Shown: positions 32,322-44,024 of the stretch, one piece after another
How positions within the stretch are numbered: position 1 is the stretch's first letter
How the letters are laid out: the number at the start of each line of letters is the position of its first letter
Source of the DNA: Phytophthora colocasiae
Taxonomy: Eukaryota > Oomycota > Peronosporomycetes > Peronosporales > Peronosporaceae
Reading direction: 5' to 3'
DNA length: 64,000 bases
Assembly: GCA_018806915.1 (NCBI GenBank)
Contig: JAGKQI010000094.1
Location: forward strand, 310,001-374,000
Made by a program: the position numbers and the translations under genes
The notes under the pieces: generated by a model
Databases searched by the model: none
What the model saw: only the letters and a program-made list of their open reading frames with translations
Told to the model about the DNA's origin: nothing

Positions 32322-32576
32322 TCTGTATCTGGATCTCTGTGCGACGAGTGTCGAATCACACAATGACACTGTCCTTGATAGCTCCAGCCAAGGAGTCCAT
32401 GCGCTGGTCGGATTAGGGGAGCAAAGCAAAGCTCGTGAAATCAAGGCTTTGCAAAACTTACCATAAACTTTCGGCTACACAAGAACAGCCATCTCCTTAT
32501 GGATGCGTCCTTCATTTCACTCAATACATACGGTATTGCCCATACGAAATGGTTAATCTACATTGATCGGGGAGTA

Positions 32577-33332
32577 CCGTATAACCGGTGTCAATTCCGA
32601 CGTGTATACATGTACTGGTGTTCACATGTCACAGGTAAGAATTGCAAACGAATTATGACTAGCTGAACCTATATTTAGCACAGAATCTAATCGTTCTCTG
32701 TCTGATGCAGCGTCTTCGTCGATCAATTGCAGCTTTTCTAGTTGTTCGGCCACAGCATCAGCTGCCTTGATGTCTTCAGGTTTAGCAACAGACTCGGCTA
32801 GAATTCCTTTAAACCCGTTGCTGATGGTTGCTGAGCTCAAATCGCGCCATGCGTCAACAGTCCACTCCACAATGTCAGTTCTACCAGGGGCCGTTATGCG
32901 CTGTCTTTCATTGTCACGGAGCTGGTCCCCCAGCCAGGAAATCCATCGTAGTTGTAGGCGGCGTTTCAGTGGGCGATTCCACGCAACATCTGCCGGTTGG
33001 CACACTCCAGTATGCCCTGGTGGCACTTTGAGCAGGTGAACGTTGATTTTGGCCGCATAAGAAACCACCTCATCTGTCCAGTGACCCGAAAAGTCGTCAA
33101 GCAGCAACAGAAGAGGAACGTCGGGGTTGCTGCGATCTTTGAAATGGTAATCCAGCCAAATGATGGTTAGTTTAGCATTCCTCCGTCTTCACGTAGCTTG
33201 ACCCGCCCCCATTGTCGTTGAACGAATGGCTGTGTATTGCGTGCTTTTAGCGGCCGCGGAGGTCCATTTTATGCCGCATTTTTATGAGCAATCGGAAAAT
33301 ATCAGACGTCGGAATTGACACCGGTTATACGG
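32577..33332. mobile_element. pogo-like DNA transposon, internally deleted
   Basis: This 756-bp element has perfect 27-bp terminal inverted repeats (32577-32603 and 33306-33332, beginning CCGTATAACC) and a TA target duplication (32575-32576, 33333-33334). It contains only the C-terminal half of a DDE transposase. It is non-autonomous. Confidence 0.88.
32622..33170 (-). pseudogene. pogo/Tigger-type DDE transposase fragment
   Basis: The frame reads HFKDRSNPDVPLLLLLDDFSG, then HLLKVPPGHTGVCQPADV, then RPLKRRLQLRW, and ends in a helical acidic tail. The D in LLLDDFSGHW and the PPG.T...QP block are typical of the DDE_1 superfamily (pogo, jerky, Tigger). The DNA-binding half and the first catalytic Asp are missing. 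Confidence 0.75.
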
Positions 33333-33489
33333 TAAACACTGAGAAATTCCCAGATTAGGTTTTGTACATATTCAAGAATCGCCAAAAGATATTGCTGACC
33401 AGTAATCGCCTTGGGCGCATCTCGAAAACAGTACACAATTCAGATACATGTATACTATTTCGATTTTCAAGTCGCTCAGTCATAGTACA

Positions 33490-33625
33490 AGTGTTTGACT
33501 TTAAGTCCACAACAGACGAAGTCACGTAGTCAATTTTAACCATGTTGATACTCTTGAACCATTGTTCGTCTTTCATCCAGATGCTTAGGTTGTCGTTCTT
33601 GAGCTGGAGAATATCGTCAATGGCC
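33490..33625 (-). pseudogene. head-coil-C1q family exon 1 relic
   Basis: On the minus strand, ILQLKNDNLSIWMKDEQWF and then VKIDYVTSS match the exon 1 core of the family (LQLKNDKLSIWMEDK, SDYVTSANS). No exon 2 is recognisable beside it. Confidence 0.5.
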
Positions 33626-33800
33626 ATAGGTAGAATGTGGCTATACAGCTTCGACATCTCGGGAAGGTGCCATACAAAGCACGAACTGTTGAAGAGTTCC
33701 TCAGCCACATTGTGAAAACTGCATCGTCCATCGCGTGAAACAAATTCTAGATGAGCTCTGTGGCTTTAGCGGCTGAAGAAAGGTCCTCCCAGCCTAGTCA

Positions 33801-33901
33801 CACCGCTGTTCCAGGTCCCAGATTGACCTTCAACCCTACCGTTAGACTAGCAGTTCTGGCAATAGCGTGAATATTCTTTCCTAGAACCTGGAACAGTGAT
33901 G
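33801..33901. repeat. short inverted-repeat element
   Basis: GCTGTTCCAGGT near 33802-33815 is inverted as ACCTGGAACAGTG near 33886-33898, around a loop of about 70 bp. This is MITE-like in form, but no target duplication was confirmed. It lies in the otherwise gene-free stretch 33626-33964. Confidence 0.35.
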
Positions 33902-33968
33902 ATTAAGTTGTTCACTGGTTGCAGTTAGAGCAGACGATGGATCGCTTCTCTCAAAACGCCGTCTTTCA

Positions 33969-33984
33969 CTATTCATTTTTCCCT
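33969..33984 (+). promoter_or_regulatory. oomycete initiator-like site
   Basis: CTATTCATTTTTCCCT fits the oomycete initiator core (TCATTYY) and lies about 35 nt before the ATG at 34015. It supports that ATG over the upstream in-frame start at 33919. Confidence 0.5.
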
Positions 33985-34014
33985 GTGGAAGGAACGGCGT
34001 TTTTTGTCTACACC

Positions 34015-34908
34015 ATGGCGCCAGGACTAGATATCGCGGCTGAGGGAGTGACTACATTCAATCCACCTTCGACATCCTACCGCTACGTTTTGCAGCTCAA
34101 GAATGACAAGTTGAGCATCTGGATGGAAGACAAAACCAGTAAGAAGCAATGGTCCAAGAGTAACATGGATAAAAGTGACTACGTGACTTCAGCCAACTCG
34201 ATCACTGATGCGTCTGCTATGGACTACATGAAGGTAAAATGTCAAGCCATTTTCTAGCGTACGAAAGCAGATTTCTAACATGCTGTTGTCCTCTAGTGTT
34301 TTCAAGATGCGCTTGACTGTGAACTGGGAAACTCTGGTGACGTCCAGCGAACATTGGAAAGCAAACGAGGTGGAGTACTCCTCCTGTCGTTTACTGTCCA
34401 GTTCCGCCTTCTTCGCTCAACTCGAACGGCAAAATACACTTTTGAGCTGAATCCTGTCGTTGTTGAGCGTATCGACGTGCTAGAATCAAAGCTGCGGGAC
34501 CAACAGGAAGAATTGAAGACACTACGTAAAGATGTCAGTGCTGGCTGCATTCCGTTTGTGCAGTTTGAAGCTATGACGAAGGATCCAAATACGCTAACGC
34601 TGCTGTGGAAGGAGGTGAAATCTGACTTCTTTCATGTTGAGGATGGCAAGGTATTTATCCGACGTGCAGGAGTTTACACGGTTGCCGTAGTGGTAAACAG
34701 TTCCCCCCAGAACTACAACCAGAATGCTGTCTTGATGAAGAACAAAACACGAATTCAAGGGGCTGCCTGCTGCTATATGAGTGATTACAGCTGCTCGGCA
34801 ACGCTGAATTGTGTTCTGCAGCTCAACGAGGACGACACGGTGTCAGTTGAATGCGACGGTACCGTTAACAACACTTGCTACCTGGTTATTGCGCAACTTG
34901 GGCACTGA
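34015..34908 (+). CDS. head-coil-C1q family protein, intact two-exon reference member (276 aa)
   Basis: Exon 1 is 34015-34233, the intron is 34234-34296 (GTAAAA...CTCTAG, 63 bp, phase 0), and exon 2 is 34297-34908. Residues 1-145 form a beta-rich head (YRYVLQLKNDKLSIWMED, CFQDALDCELG, LLLSFTVQFRLL, AKYTFELNPVVVERI). This resembles XRCC4/SAS-6-type heads in length, in strand pattern and in leading straight into a helix. Residues about 146-165 are a coil (VLESKLRDQQEELKTLRKD). The rest resembles a C1q/TNF jelly roll (FVQFEAMTKD, AGVYTVAVVV, NAVLMKNKT, VLQLNEDDTVSVECDG, CYLVIAQLG). There is no signal peptide. The head and C1q assignments are my reading of motif patterns; the biological role is unknown. 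Confidence 0.75.
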
Positions 34909-35038
34909 GTCGTGTTTCCAGTATTTGATTTAGCTGTTTTTCTATTGTCAATCGACACTAACTACATGAATGCTCGCTTGGAGAAGATCTCACAGTCTTC
35001 CAATGACGATTTCGTTGTAGTTCTATACCGTGTTGTTG

Positions 35039-36553
35039 TTACAGAGTACGTAAATTCTGGTCCTGGAATTGACGTTGGTGTCGAGCAAACGCTCGGATCT
35101 CAAGCATCCGACGCAGGAAAAACTTAGCATCTTCATTAAAATGCTGTCGGGCTTGCGTTCCAAGGGACAAACGATCATTTAATGACGTCAAGGTATAGGC
35201 TTTTCGAATCGCATCACACAGGTCGGAACGACGGTAGGAACGTACAGGAGCCGGAAGCAGCAGCGAGTCGTCTAATACAGCATCACTTGTTTGCTCCGTA
35301 GCAAAGATAACCCCTTCAATTGATCCTGATATCAGTTCGTTCATCGGATACGCGTCTGCAGTCACAATGACTCCACCTGAAGCTCGTGCAAGGTCGAGAC
35401 AGTCGTCGGTTGCAGTCGGACAGATGAAGAAGGAGCTGTTACTGAATTCTGTAGCAAACTTGAGAGGATCCAGAGTTTTAGTCTTGACGTCCTCGATAGC
35501 AGGGAACTGCTTGTACAATCGTTCCCCTTCTGCAGGTTTGCTACCTTGAAACTTCTTCAACACGTAAACATCCAGCAGCGGGGCTTCCGGGAACTCTTTA
35601 ACGTGAGATTTCCAGCAATTGATCACGTCTTGAGTCGTTTGAGACTTGATATCCCAACTGGTATGCGCGAAACGAGGGCTGATAAGGTCGGTCTTGTTCC
35701 TCTCTTGGATTCTACTACCGAGCCTTTGAACGTAGTTGGTTGGATCGGGACTCACGTGCGCAGTGTAAATGACTCGGGGTTTCTTCGCTAAACTGGTATC
35801 GCGTTCCAGAAACCCCTTTAATTCGACATCACAGCGTTTCGTACGACACAGGACGAGATCTGTGCGATTTAACACGGATTTCGTGAATTCTTTCGGTGGA
35901 GGGGAGAACGTAGAATTGAATGGTAGGCTTGGTGCCATGAGATACACAGGCTTGGTCGATGGCCACAACGGATGTTCCGTCAGTGTTAGAACGTGTTCAG
36001 GAGATAGGAACAGCATGGGTGTATCTGGACATAATGTGAAGTAGTTGGTCTTCTGTCTTGACACGATATCGTAGAGTTCTACATCGACCACCCAGTCTGG
36101 TAGAAGTCGTGACTGCAGGAATTTGAGTGCTCCAGCTACGGTAGAACACCCAGCAGGTCCTCGTGTTGTCGATGGCATGTAGATATCCACATCAGGACAT
36201 TGTCGTAGTTCGTCCACTAGCCGTGGATCTCCTCGATGTAGTATACTAGTACTGGTTTGTGCACGAGGTATGGGTAGATCCGGTTCATGACCTGGAGCTG
36301 CGTAGATCCATGGGAACACAGTGTCGTTCTCGATCCTACATCCAGTTTGAAGGTAGTTTAGATGTAGAAGGTCATCGGAGGAGACGTGTGATGATAACGC
36401 GTCGAACGCAGCGATGAAGGACGACCTTTGAGTGTGAAGAGCGATGACTTCCCAAGCGAAGGAGAAGACCCCGAGAGTCATGAGTAGAGCAACGAGAGAC
36501 TGTAGGTATCGGATCGAACTTTGCTTCGAGATGATCGTCTTCTTCATCGTCAT
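35039..36553 (-). CDS. putative type II membrane glycosyltransferase (504 aa), unit B intact copy
   Basis: The start is at 36553 (MTMKK). A single membrane segment follows near residues 16-40 (LQSLVALLMTLGVFSFAW), giving a short cytosolic tail and a large lumenal domain with several N-glycosylation sequons (ENDT, PFNST, LNRT). Conserved-looking blocks include DLVLCRTKRCDVELKGFLE, DVYVLKKF and, near the C-terminus, CLDLARASGGVIVTADAYPMNELI. The last resembles the donor-binding G...P..E region of GT-B enzymes. No DxD motif is obvious. It is convergent with the family gene at 34015-34908. The glycosyltransferase call is moderate; the membrane topology is clearer. Confidence 0.6.
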   Translation of the reverse strand: MTMKKTIISKQSSIRYLQSLVALLMTLGVFSFAWEVIALHTQRSSFIAAFDALSSHVSSDDLLHLNYLQTGCRIENDTVFPWIYAAPGHEPDLPIPRAQTSTSILHRGDPRLVDELRQCPDVDIYMPSTTRGPAGCSTVAGALKFLQSRLLPDWVVDVELYDIVSRQKTNYFTLCPDTPMLFLSPEHVLTLTEHPLWPSTKPVYLMAPSLPFNSTFSPPPKEFTKSVLNRTDLVLCRTKRCDVELKGFLERDTSLAKKPRVIYTAHVSPDPTNYVQRLGSRIQERNKTDLISPRFAHTSWDIKSQTTQDVINCWKSHVKEFPEAPLLDVYVLKKFQGSKPAEGERLYKQFPAIEDVKTKTLDPLKFATEFSNSSFFICPTATDDCLDLARASGGVIVTADAYPMNELISGSIEGVIFATEQTSDAVLDDSLLLPAPVRSYRRSDLCDAIRKAYTLTSLNDRLSLGTQARQHFNEDAKFFLRRMLEIRAFARHQRQFQDQNLRTL

Positions 36554-36863
36554 CAAACTCGCACGCTTTGAGACGTAGTGTGCTCTACGGTGGAAGTAGA
36601 AAACTGGAAAGATACCAGGATATGGATCGATGGGTACATTGTGCGTGTGCCCCCTGTGGTCCGCATAGCAGCGCTCATTAATGTCAGCAACATAGCAGTA
36701 ACGACATACAACCCGAACGGTGGGTGAATCGTGTCTGATTCAACAGAATTTCACAACGTTTTTGAGATTTTGCTTGACCGAAGCTAGGGCGATACGGTGT
36801 CAGTTAAATATGACGGTGACGGGTACGTGTGAAGCCGACATCTTCTGATCATCTTTAGTTACG

Positions 36864-37250
36864 TCAGCAGGGGAAGGATGGATATAAAACCACGGCAACA
36901 CTATACACCCCCTCTTGGTGAATTGTTGCGACTCCATCAGCAACGTGAAAAATGTCTGGTTCGACTTCATTCCACAACAGATTGTGCGTACTTTCGTGTG
37001 TTGTCGAAGATTCAAACCGTGCGAGAGGAAAGACTCGACTGGCGCTGCGCAGTCGCTTAATCTCTTCCTCGGAATCACGTAGCTTTGATTCCAGTCCGTC
37101 AATTGTCACTTGATCCAGCTTTCAAAAATTGTTTCTGCCACTTTAGTTGAGCGCGAAAAGAGAAATTGAACAGCAACGGAAACACAAACACCATTTGTCG
37201 CTGGACGTCATCGCACTTGTCAGCTAGCAGTCAAACGCATCATGAAAGCC
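36864..37250 (-). pseudogene. head-coil-C1q family member 1, unit B: exon 2 relic
   Basis: This is the counterpart of 4983-5375 with the same truncated C1q-like end (GVYSVAVVL then stop) and the same degraded start. A deletion of about 13 bp near 37180 and an inserted base near 37122 distinguish it from unit A. Exon 1 lies beyond the gypsy element, at 47279-47442. Confidence 0.65.
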
Positions 37251-37294
37251 AATTATGGTACCGTTTCCACTTAATCTAAGGTACCGTTTCCACT

Positions 37295-38127
37295 TGTAAC
37301 AGGTTTACTCTTCACTGCCAGTCAGTGGGTCGTCGCTCGTGTGCTGCGCTGGGTGGTGTGCCCAAGGATCGGGTGTCAAAGGACACACTTTCACGTTCAC
37401 TCGTTCCTGGCTCGGTTCACCGCGCCGGCTCGTTCGTCGTTCGTCAACGAAGAACTCGCCTACTTATATTAATGTATGAATATACACTACTTTCCTCAAC
37501 AGCTCTCGCTGCCCGTTCGTCGTTTATCAGTGGGTATTCCTACGCCACTTGTGGTTGTCTCCACGCCGTCAATAGCTCTTGCCACTGACCCCTCGTCGTT
37601 TGATGTGGGTCCCTTGCCTCCGCTCGTGGTTGTCTCCACGCCTCTCTCTCTCTCTCAACAGCTCTTGCTGCCCGTTCGTTGTTTATCAGCGGTTCCTAGG
37701 GCTCCAACAGTGGTTGTCTCCACTCTTCAGCTTACTCACTGGTCGTTCGTCGTTTGTTGTGGATCTCTTACTCCACTTCGTTGTTGTCTCAACGTTAATC
37801 CTTCACGGCGTGCTTCACACTCAACCGTGTCAGACTTGCGCTTCACCCAGCCCTCTCGAAGCCTGCGTCCTTCGTGGCAGATTCGGAAGTGTCTTCTACG
37901 CTGCAAATTCGGAAGTCCCTTCAGCAGGTCCTCCATCACGTCCTTCTGGCATCCCAGTCAGTTGCATCTTCAACATGGGCCTGTCCTCGCACATCTTCAT
38001 GAGCTTCTCCCTTATTGGTGCGTCTGCGATCCACTTCAAGGTCTCCGTTAAGATCTTCCCCACTCGTTGGCTGCCGTGGGATGTCAGCACCTGGGTTCAA
38101 CCCCGCCTGCAAGTCAGGTCTATTACA
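37295..38127 (-). repeat. LTR of gypsy copy B (3' LTR in element orientation)
   Basis: This 833-bp LTR has the same internal repeat series as the LTR at 5422-6254. Its first bases complete the pol stop codon (38123-38125). Confidence 0.93.
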
Positions 38128-41100
38128 CGCCTCCATCCACTCCAAGGTCTTCCACGACCTTGCCGCGGTTAAACAAATCATCGTACTCCGCGACGGAATA
38201 CCATTGTCCTTCCTCATCACTGGGGTCGTGTCGGTCGCCATCGTGTCGGGTTCCTCGTCGTTGCGTCCACTTGTCGACTGATTGTAGCTGGTATTCCAAC
38301 ACGTATTGCCCTGCTCGATTCCTTCTCCGCCGTCTTCGAATCTCCACCAATAATTCGCTGTTGGTGTTAGCTGCGCTTTCGTTTGCCACTGCTGTTGCGT
38401 TTCGCTTTTTACCCTGTCTCGGAATGGCCGTGTTAACAGGAGCCGCCGCTGTTCGCGTATTCGACTCTGTCGCCTCCTCATCTTTCCTCCAGGTGCACTC
38501 GTTCTCATACTCGAGCTGCTCCACCAGATCTTGAGCTGCTGCTTCCAGTAGTACCGTCGGCCGTCGATACGTGGCTAAAAACGACACGTGAGCTATAAAT
38601 TGCTCATGTTCTGGGCCATCATCCTCTCGCTCGACCAAGAAATTCTCGTAACCCGCCGGTTCCACTACTCGTAGAGGTCCTATCCATTGATGCACAAACT
38701 TGGAAGCTTTCGGGCCCCGCGGAGGTCGAAACATCCAAACTCGATCCCCTGGTTCAAATTCCCGTTTCGTACGAACCTTCCTGTCGTAGTAGCGAGCTTG
38801 TCGTTGCTGTTCTCTCGTTCTCGACCGTTCTGCACATTCGTGAGCCTCCTTTAGCGCGTCTAATAGTTGCTGATGATGTTTAACCAGATCGCCTGCCTCA
38901 GTAACTCGTGTAGCACGTAAAAGTTCATTCGGAGCTCGTAGTCGCCGTCCCATCATTAGTTCGTTCGGTGAAAGCAACACTGTAGAGTGGCGTCCGGAAT
39001 TGTATGCGTACACCGCGTAGTCTACCCACGTGTCCCAATCTCGTTGTCGCTCGTCGCTCATGTAAGTCGCAACGCAATCCTTCCAAGTCCTATGGAACCT
39101 CTCTACGAGTCCGATCATCTGTGGTCTGTATGGAACAGGATTGATCTGCTGCGCTTGCAACAGAGTCACCAATTCTTCAATCACTTTCCCAACCAATTCT
39201 GGTGCGCCGTCCGTCAAAATTTCGCGAAATGGCCCAAAGCGAAGCACTACCTGCTTCATCAGAAAATCGGCGATATTCTCGGCTGTGTGGTCCTTCACTG
39301 CAATGGCTACCGCGTACCGCGTCACATATTCCACTGCAGCAATCACGTATCGTTCTCCTCCATCAGTCGCCGGTAGCGGGCCTGCTACATCAAGTGCCCA
39401 TCGGTCGCCAACATCACCTCCTCGGATACTCCGTAATGGCGGAACTACTTCACGTGGTCGCGCCTTTCGACTTCCGCATTCCTGACATCCAAGTACCCAT
39501 CGTCGTACTTCGTCTCGCAAGTTGGGCCACCAATATTGTTGAGCAATTCTCGCGTACGTGTGAGTTGCACGGAGATGCCCTGACCACACACTGTCATGAC
39601 ATTCCTTAAACACCGTAGCCCGTAATGCTGGTGGTAGCACGATCCTTCGTTGATTGGGCGTCTCAACCACAACCAGGCCAAACACCTTGCTGATAGCTCT
39701 TCCATGGTAAGTCCCAGCTCTCAGCATTTGCTGTACCATCTTACTTCTCGACTGTTCTTCAATAATCTCGGCGTCGGTTAACTGTAGCGTTGGCATCTTT
39801 GTTCGTTGGCGTCGTATAGCTTCTACCTCGTGCCCTCGCTGTGAGTTTTCATCCGAAGATCTCGTACCTGACCGTAAAGTCTCAACCGCCTCGCTTCCAG
39901 TGGGTTTCCTTCGAGTGGCACCAAGTCCGCTGTTTCTAGTGTCGCCATGCATATTTGAACGTGGTGGATCGCGTGTACGTTCTACCGATTCCTGGGTCTT
40001 CCCGTGATCACTGGTAACCATAGGACGCGTCGTTCCCGTACTTGTTGTTGGGTCCATTAGTGCTGCAACTTGCTCGTCATCGCTGGTAGTCACTCCTCCG
40101 TCTGCCCAAGTTACCGTCTTTAGTCGCCTTGCTCCCTTGTTGGGTCCGTCTTTCGTCGTTGCTGTCGGCGCCTCGTTCACCGGTGTCGCTTGACTTGTCG
40201 TCATCACAGGCTTCGTCGATTCTGTTGCTGGAACAGTCCCGATCATTACCGTTGGTGCATCCGCAGCCTCCATTATCGTCGTTGACCTCGGCGTTACTGT
40301 CACTGCCGTCGTTCCATCTGCTGCAGTTGCAGTTGCTCCACCGTCATCGCCTTGTTTCTTCATATTGCCTACTCGTTCGTCCGACAGAGACAACGCATTG
40401 TCAGCGGCTCGTTCCCTCTTGCGTCGTTCGGCCCTCGTCATCGGGCGTTCAGCGTTGTTCGTCACTGGTCTCGCAGATCGTTTTCCTTTCTGTTCGTCCC
40501 CTTCGGCGTCCTTTGTCCGTCATCGGGCATTGGTTCTGGTGAAGCAGTCGGCATCACGGTCTCGTTCACGATTGTACTGACTAACTGTTCGATTGTTGCA
40601 CATACGTCTTCGTCCGGCATCTTCGTTTCCGCGTCCTGGACGTTCGTCACTGGTTCTGCAGCTTTTGTCGGCCGTTCTTCATGTACTGCAACTCCTATTC
40701 GTACATTCTCGTCCGTATCCACGACATCCTCTCGAGTTGTTCGCGACGATTTCTCTCGGCGTGCCCGCCGTCGCCGTCCTTTGCTGCTCGTACCGTAGCT
40801 GCTACTGGTGCTCTCGATAATGCATCAGCGACAACATTCGTAGCACCTGGTCGATATTGCACTTCAAAATCGAACTCCTGTAAGGTAAGCGCCCATCGAT
40901 GCAACTTTCCAGTCAAGTTTGGACTCGTCATTAACCACTTCAATGCAGCATGATCCGTGATGATCTCGAACTTGCGTCCATACAAGTAGGGTCGAAAGAG
41001 CTTTATCGCCCAGACCACAGCGAAGCATTCCAACTCCGTGATCCCATACTTCCCTTCCGTTTCACTATTCACCTTACTTGCGTACGCGACTGGTTGCCAA

Positions 41101-44017
41101 CCTTCACCTCGGTCTTGCATCAAGCACGCACCCAATCCGACTTTGCTCGCGTCCGTTACTACGCGAAATGGTAACCGGAAATCTGGATAAACTAACAGAG
41201 GTTTCGCAGTCAGGATATCCTTCACACGTTCAAAAGCTGCCTTCTGCGCATCTCCCCATTCCCAAACAACGTTCTTCCGTAGTAATTTCGTGATAGGTGC
41301 CATTATCGTACCAAATCCACTCACAAATCGTCGGTAGTAACCAGCCAAGTGTGCAAACCTCATTGCTTCGGTAGCATCGCTAGGTGTCGGGAAATTCCGC
41401 ACTGCCAACACTAATCGGTCTAACGGCCGTATCCCGTCGCTGCGTAGTTCGTGGCCCAAGTACTCCATTGTCTGGGTCGCAAATTTACACTTCTTCAGTT
41501 TCAGCGTAAGTCCTGCTCTCTCCAACCGTTCTAACACCGCAGCTAATTCTACAAGGTGCCGTTCGATGCCGCCTCTCGTAAAAACTACGATGTCGTCTAG
41601 ATAGACCAGACAGGTAGACCAAGTAAGACCCCGTAAAACTCCGTTCATAAGTCGTTGAAATGTCGATGGTGCATTCGTTAATCCAAAGGGCATACGTACA
41701 AACCGATAAAGTCCTCTCTTAGTGGTGAAAGCCGTCTTGTCACGATCTTCAGGTGCTACTAGGATCTGCCAGTACCCTGCTCGAAGATCTAACGTCGTGA
41801 ATAGTAATGCACCACTCAAAGCCTCCAAAGTTTCGTCGATTCGTGGAAGAGGGTAAACATCCTTCTTCGTGATTTTGTTGAGAGCTCTGTAATCGACGCA
41901 AAAACGCACTTCTCCATCCTTCTTCCGCACTAGAACCACCGGAAATCCCCATCCGCCATTACCTTCCTCAATTACGCCGGCTTTCAGCATCTTCTCCACA
42001 TTTTCCTCGATGATGCCGTCATCCGTCTGTGCTTGGCGTCTTCGTTTGAGCATGATCGGTGAAGCCGATCCGGTATCAATGTGGTGGTGGACATCTAACG
42101 TTGTCGCAGGTGGACATTCACTCGTGTTCGTCGTCAACGACCGGTAAGCTCGTATTAATTTTAATACCAACCTTCTCGACTTCGGATCGTCACTACCAAT
42201 GTTCACTTCGTCTTCGTTCGGTAGGGGTGTCTCGCAATCGCCCAGTTCGCTTAACCAGTGCTCCACTCGTTCCACATCTAATTGCCCATTCGTCGTAAGG
42301 ATCTCCATATCATCGTCAACAGGTATCCATGTTCCGAGTTGTTTCTTGTTAGGGATCTTCGCTGACTTCATGTTTGTGTTAATGGCGGGTATCCACGCTT
42401 TTCCGTTCCTCGCGGTGGTCACTGTCGCTGCAAGAAGCACTGACCCAATGTGCCTCGTTGGTAAAAACACGCCCCGTTCATTGTTTTCTGCAGGAACGGC
42501 AACCTCCACCGGTGTCACCGTGTTTCCCGCAATCGTCGTCCGGCTAATCATCCGCACCGTTGCGATCCTAGCTACTCCGTCACCATTGTGAGTCTTAAAC
42601 GGAATCACGACTGCTCGTTCCCCTTCGGTATATCGTACTTCCTGTCGTTGAAAGTCCATGGTTGCTCCTCGCGCCTGCATGAAATCTACGCCCAATAGAA
42701 ACTCATTTCCACAGCCAGCAACAATACATGCGTCGATCGTTAAATCCTCTCCGAATACCGTCTCGAAGGTAAATCTCCACACGCCGACAACATCCAGCAG
42801 AAAGCCGCCGATGCCCTCCACGTAGTCAACTGGAGCTTCATTAGAGACTCTGTCACCATACTGCATCCAGTCGGTACCTGCCACGGTGTATCGTGCACCA
42901 CTATCAAGCTTCACTTGTCGGATTTCGCCGTTCACCTTCATTACGGCCGTCGGTAGTCCATCGTCGGCTTCAATGTATTCCACTTGGTCTTCTCGCTGCC
43001 CACTAGTAGGTGGTTGCGCCGTCCGTTGTTGTTTCACCAGACTCACACGTGCTGTGTTCTCAGTTCGCGACGTTCCGGTGGCATTTTCCCCGTCCAGTTG
43101 TCGTCGTTGTCTGCGTAGTTCGAACGCTTCCCATGAGGCCTTCGCTTCCTCACACCTCTTGTTACTCGATAACGCTGCTGCCTCTGCTTGTGCGGCTTCG
43201 GTTTCTTCGTTTCCACATCGTCGTCTGGCCAATCGTACTGCCGCTTTCCTTCGCTTGGCAGCTCTCCTTGCGTTCTTCCGTGCCTTCCGAAGACCCGTAA
43301 TGTCCAGTTCCCGTGTTGAATCAGTCGTTACATCATCCGCAGTTTTTCCAATTCGGTTTGTCAACAGCTGGTTGTCCTCCGGGTGCTGGTTCAAGTCGAC
43401 TGCACTGCTGTTCGTCTGTTGTTCTGCTACCTCCGTTACCGCACACACGTCTGGGGTCGTCACCGTGTCAACGCCCGATCTCAGCTTCCTCGCGGTACTG
43501 GTAACTCCGTCGTCAGGACATTCTTCGGCGCCCCCTCCAGTTCTCTTTACGTGCTCACTTTCTCCAGTAACGCCTTCACGAACGTCACTGTTAGCTGCGA
43601 TAATACGCCGTTCACGTTCTTCGTTCTCGCGGTTGGCGCGTAAATACCTCACGGCCATCATCGTGGGTCGTGTCGTCGACACATATCGAGCGGACCGCTC
43701 GATATCCTCTTCCGTCGCGTCCTTCAATATCTCTCTTGTCACCGTCTCATCGAACGCCCTGGTACGCTCGTCCGGTGTCATTCTCTTCCGTTCCGTCAAC
43801 TCATCTGACAACCTAGCGTCCGACATCGTTTCCTCGTTCGCCTTGATCGTCTTCTGCTCATGTTGTTCATCGTTCTTCAATTGCTCGTCCACACCTAACT
43901 TGGTGCTCGGTATGCTCATGGTATACGTGGCTGCGGCCTTCCCGTCCACGTCTGCCAATTGCTGGGGATCCCGAGCGTTGCTTGGACATCGTACTCCCCT
44001 TACGACGTCCCGCTCTC
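38123..44017 (-). pseudogene. gypsy pol polyprotein, copy B, broken once by clustered indels
   Basis: The N-terminal linker, protease, reverse transcriptase (YLDDIVVF) and RNase H are in one open frame of 1087 codons (40695-43958, open upstream to the frameshift site). The integrase part is open from 40465 to 38123. They are separated by three small indels relative to copy A, near 40490, 40515 and 40780, all in the linker after RNase H. Copy A is intact at those points and damaged elsewhere. Confidence 0.88.
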
Positions 44018-44024
44018 GTTTTCC
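43964..44024 (-). promoter_or_regulatory. predicted -1 programmed frameshift signal with H-type pseudoknot, gypsy copy B
   Basis: The sequence and spacing are the same as in copy A: heptamer 44018-44024, stem arms 44001-44010 and 43984-43993, and TCCCC at 43964-43968 (minus strand). The gag stop is 44000-44002. The pol frame reads through the stop in the -1 frame and joins the ADVDGKAA linker. Confidence 0.72.
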
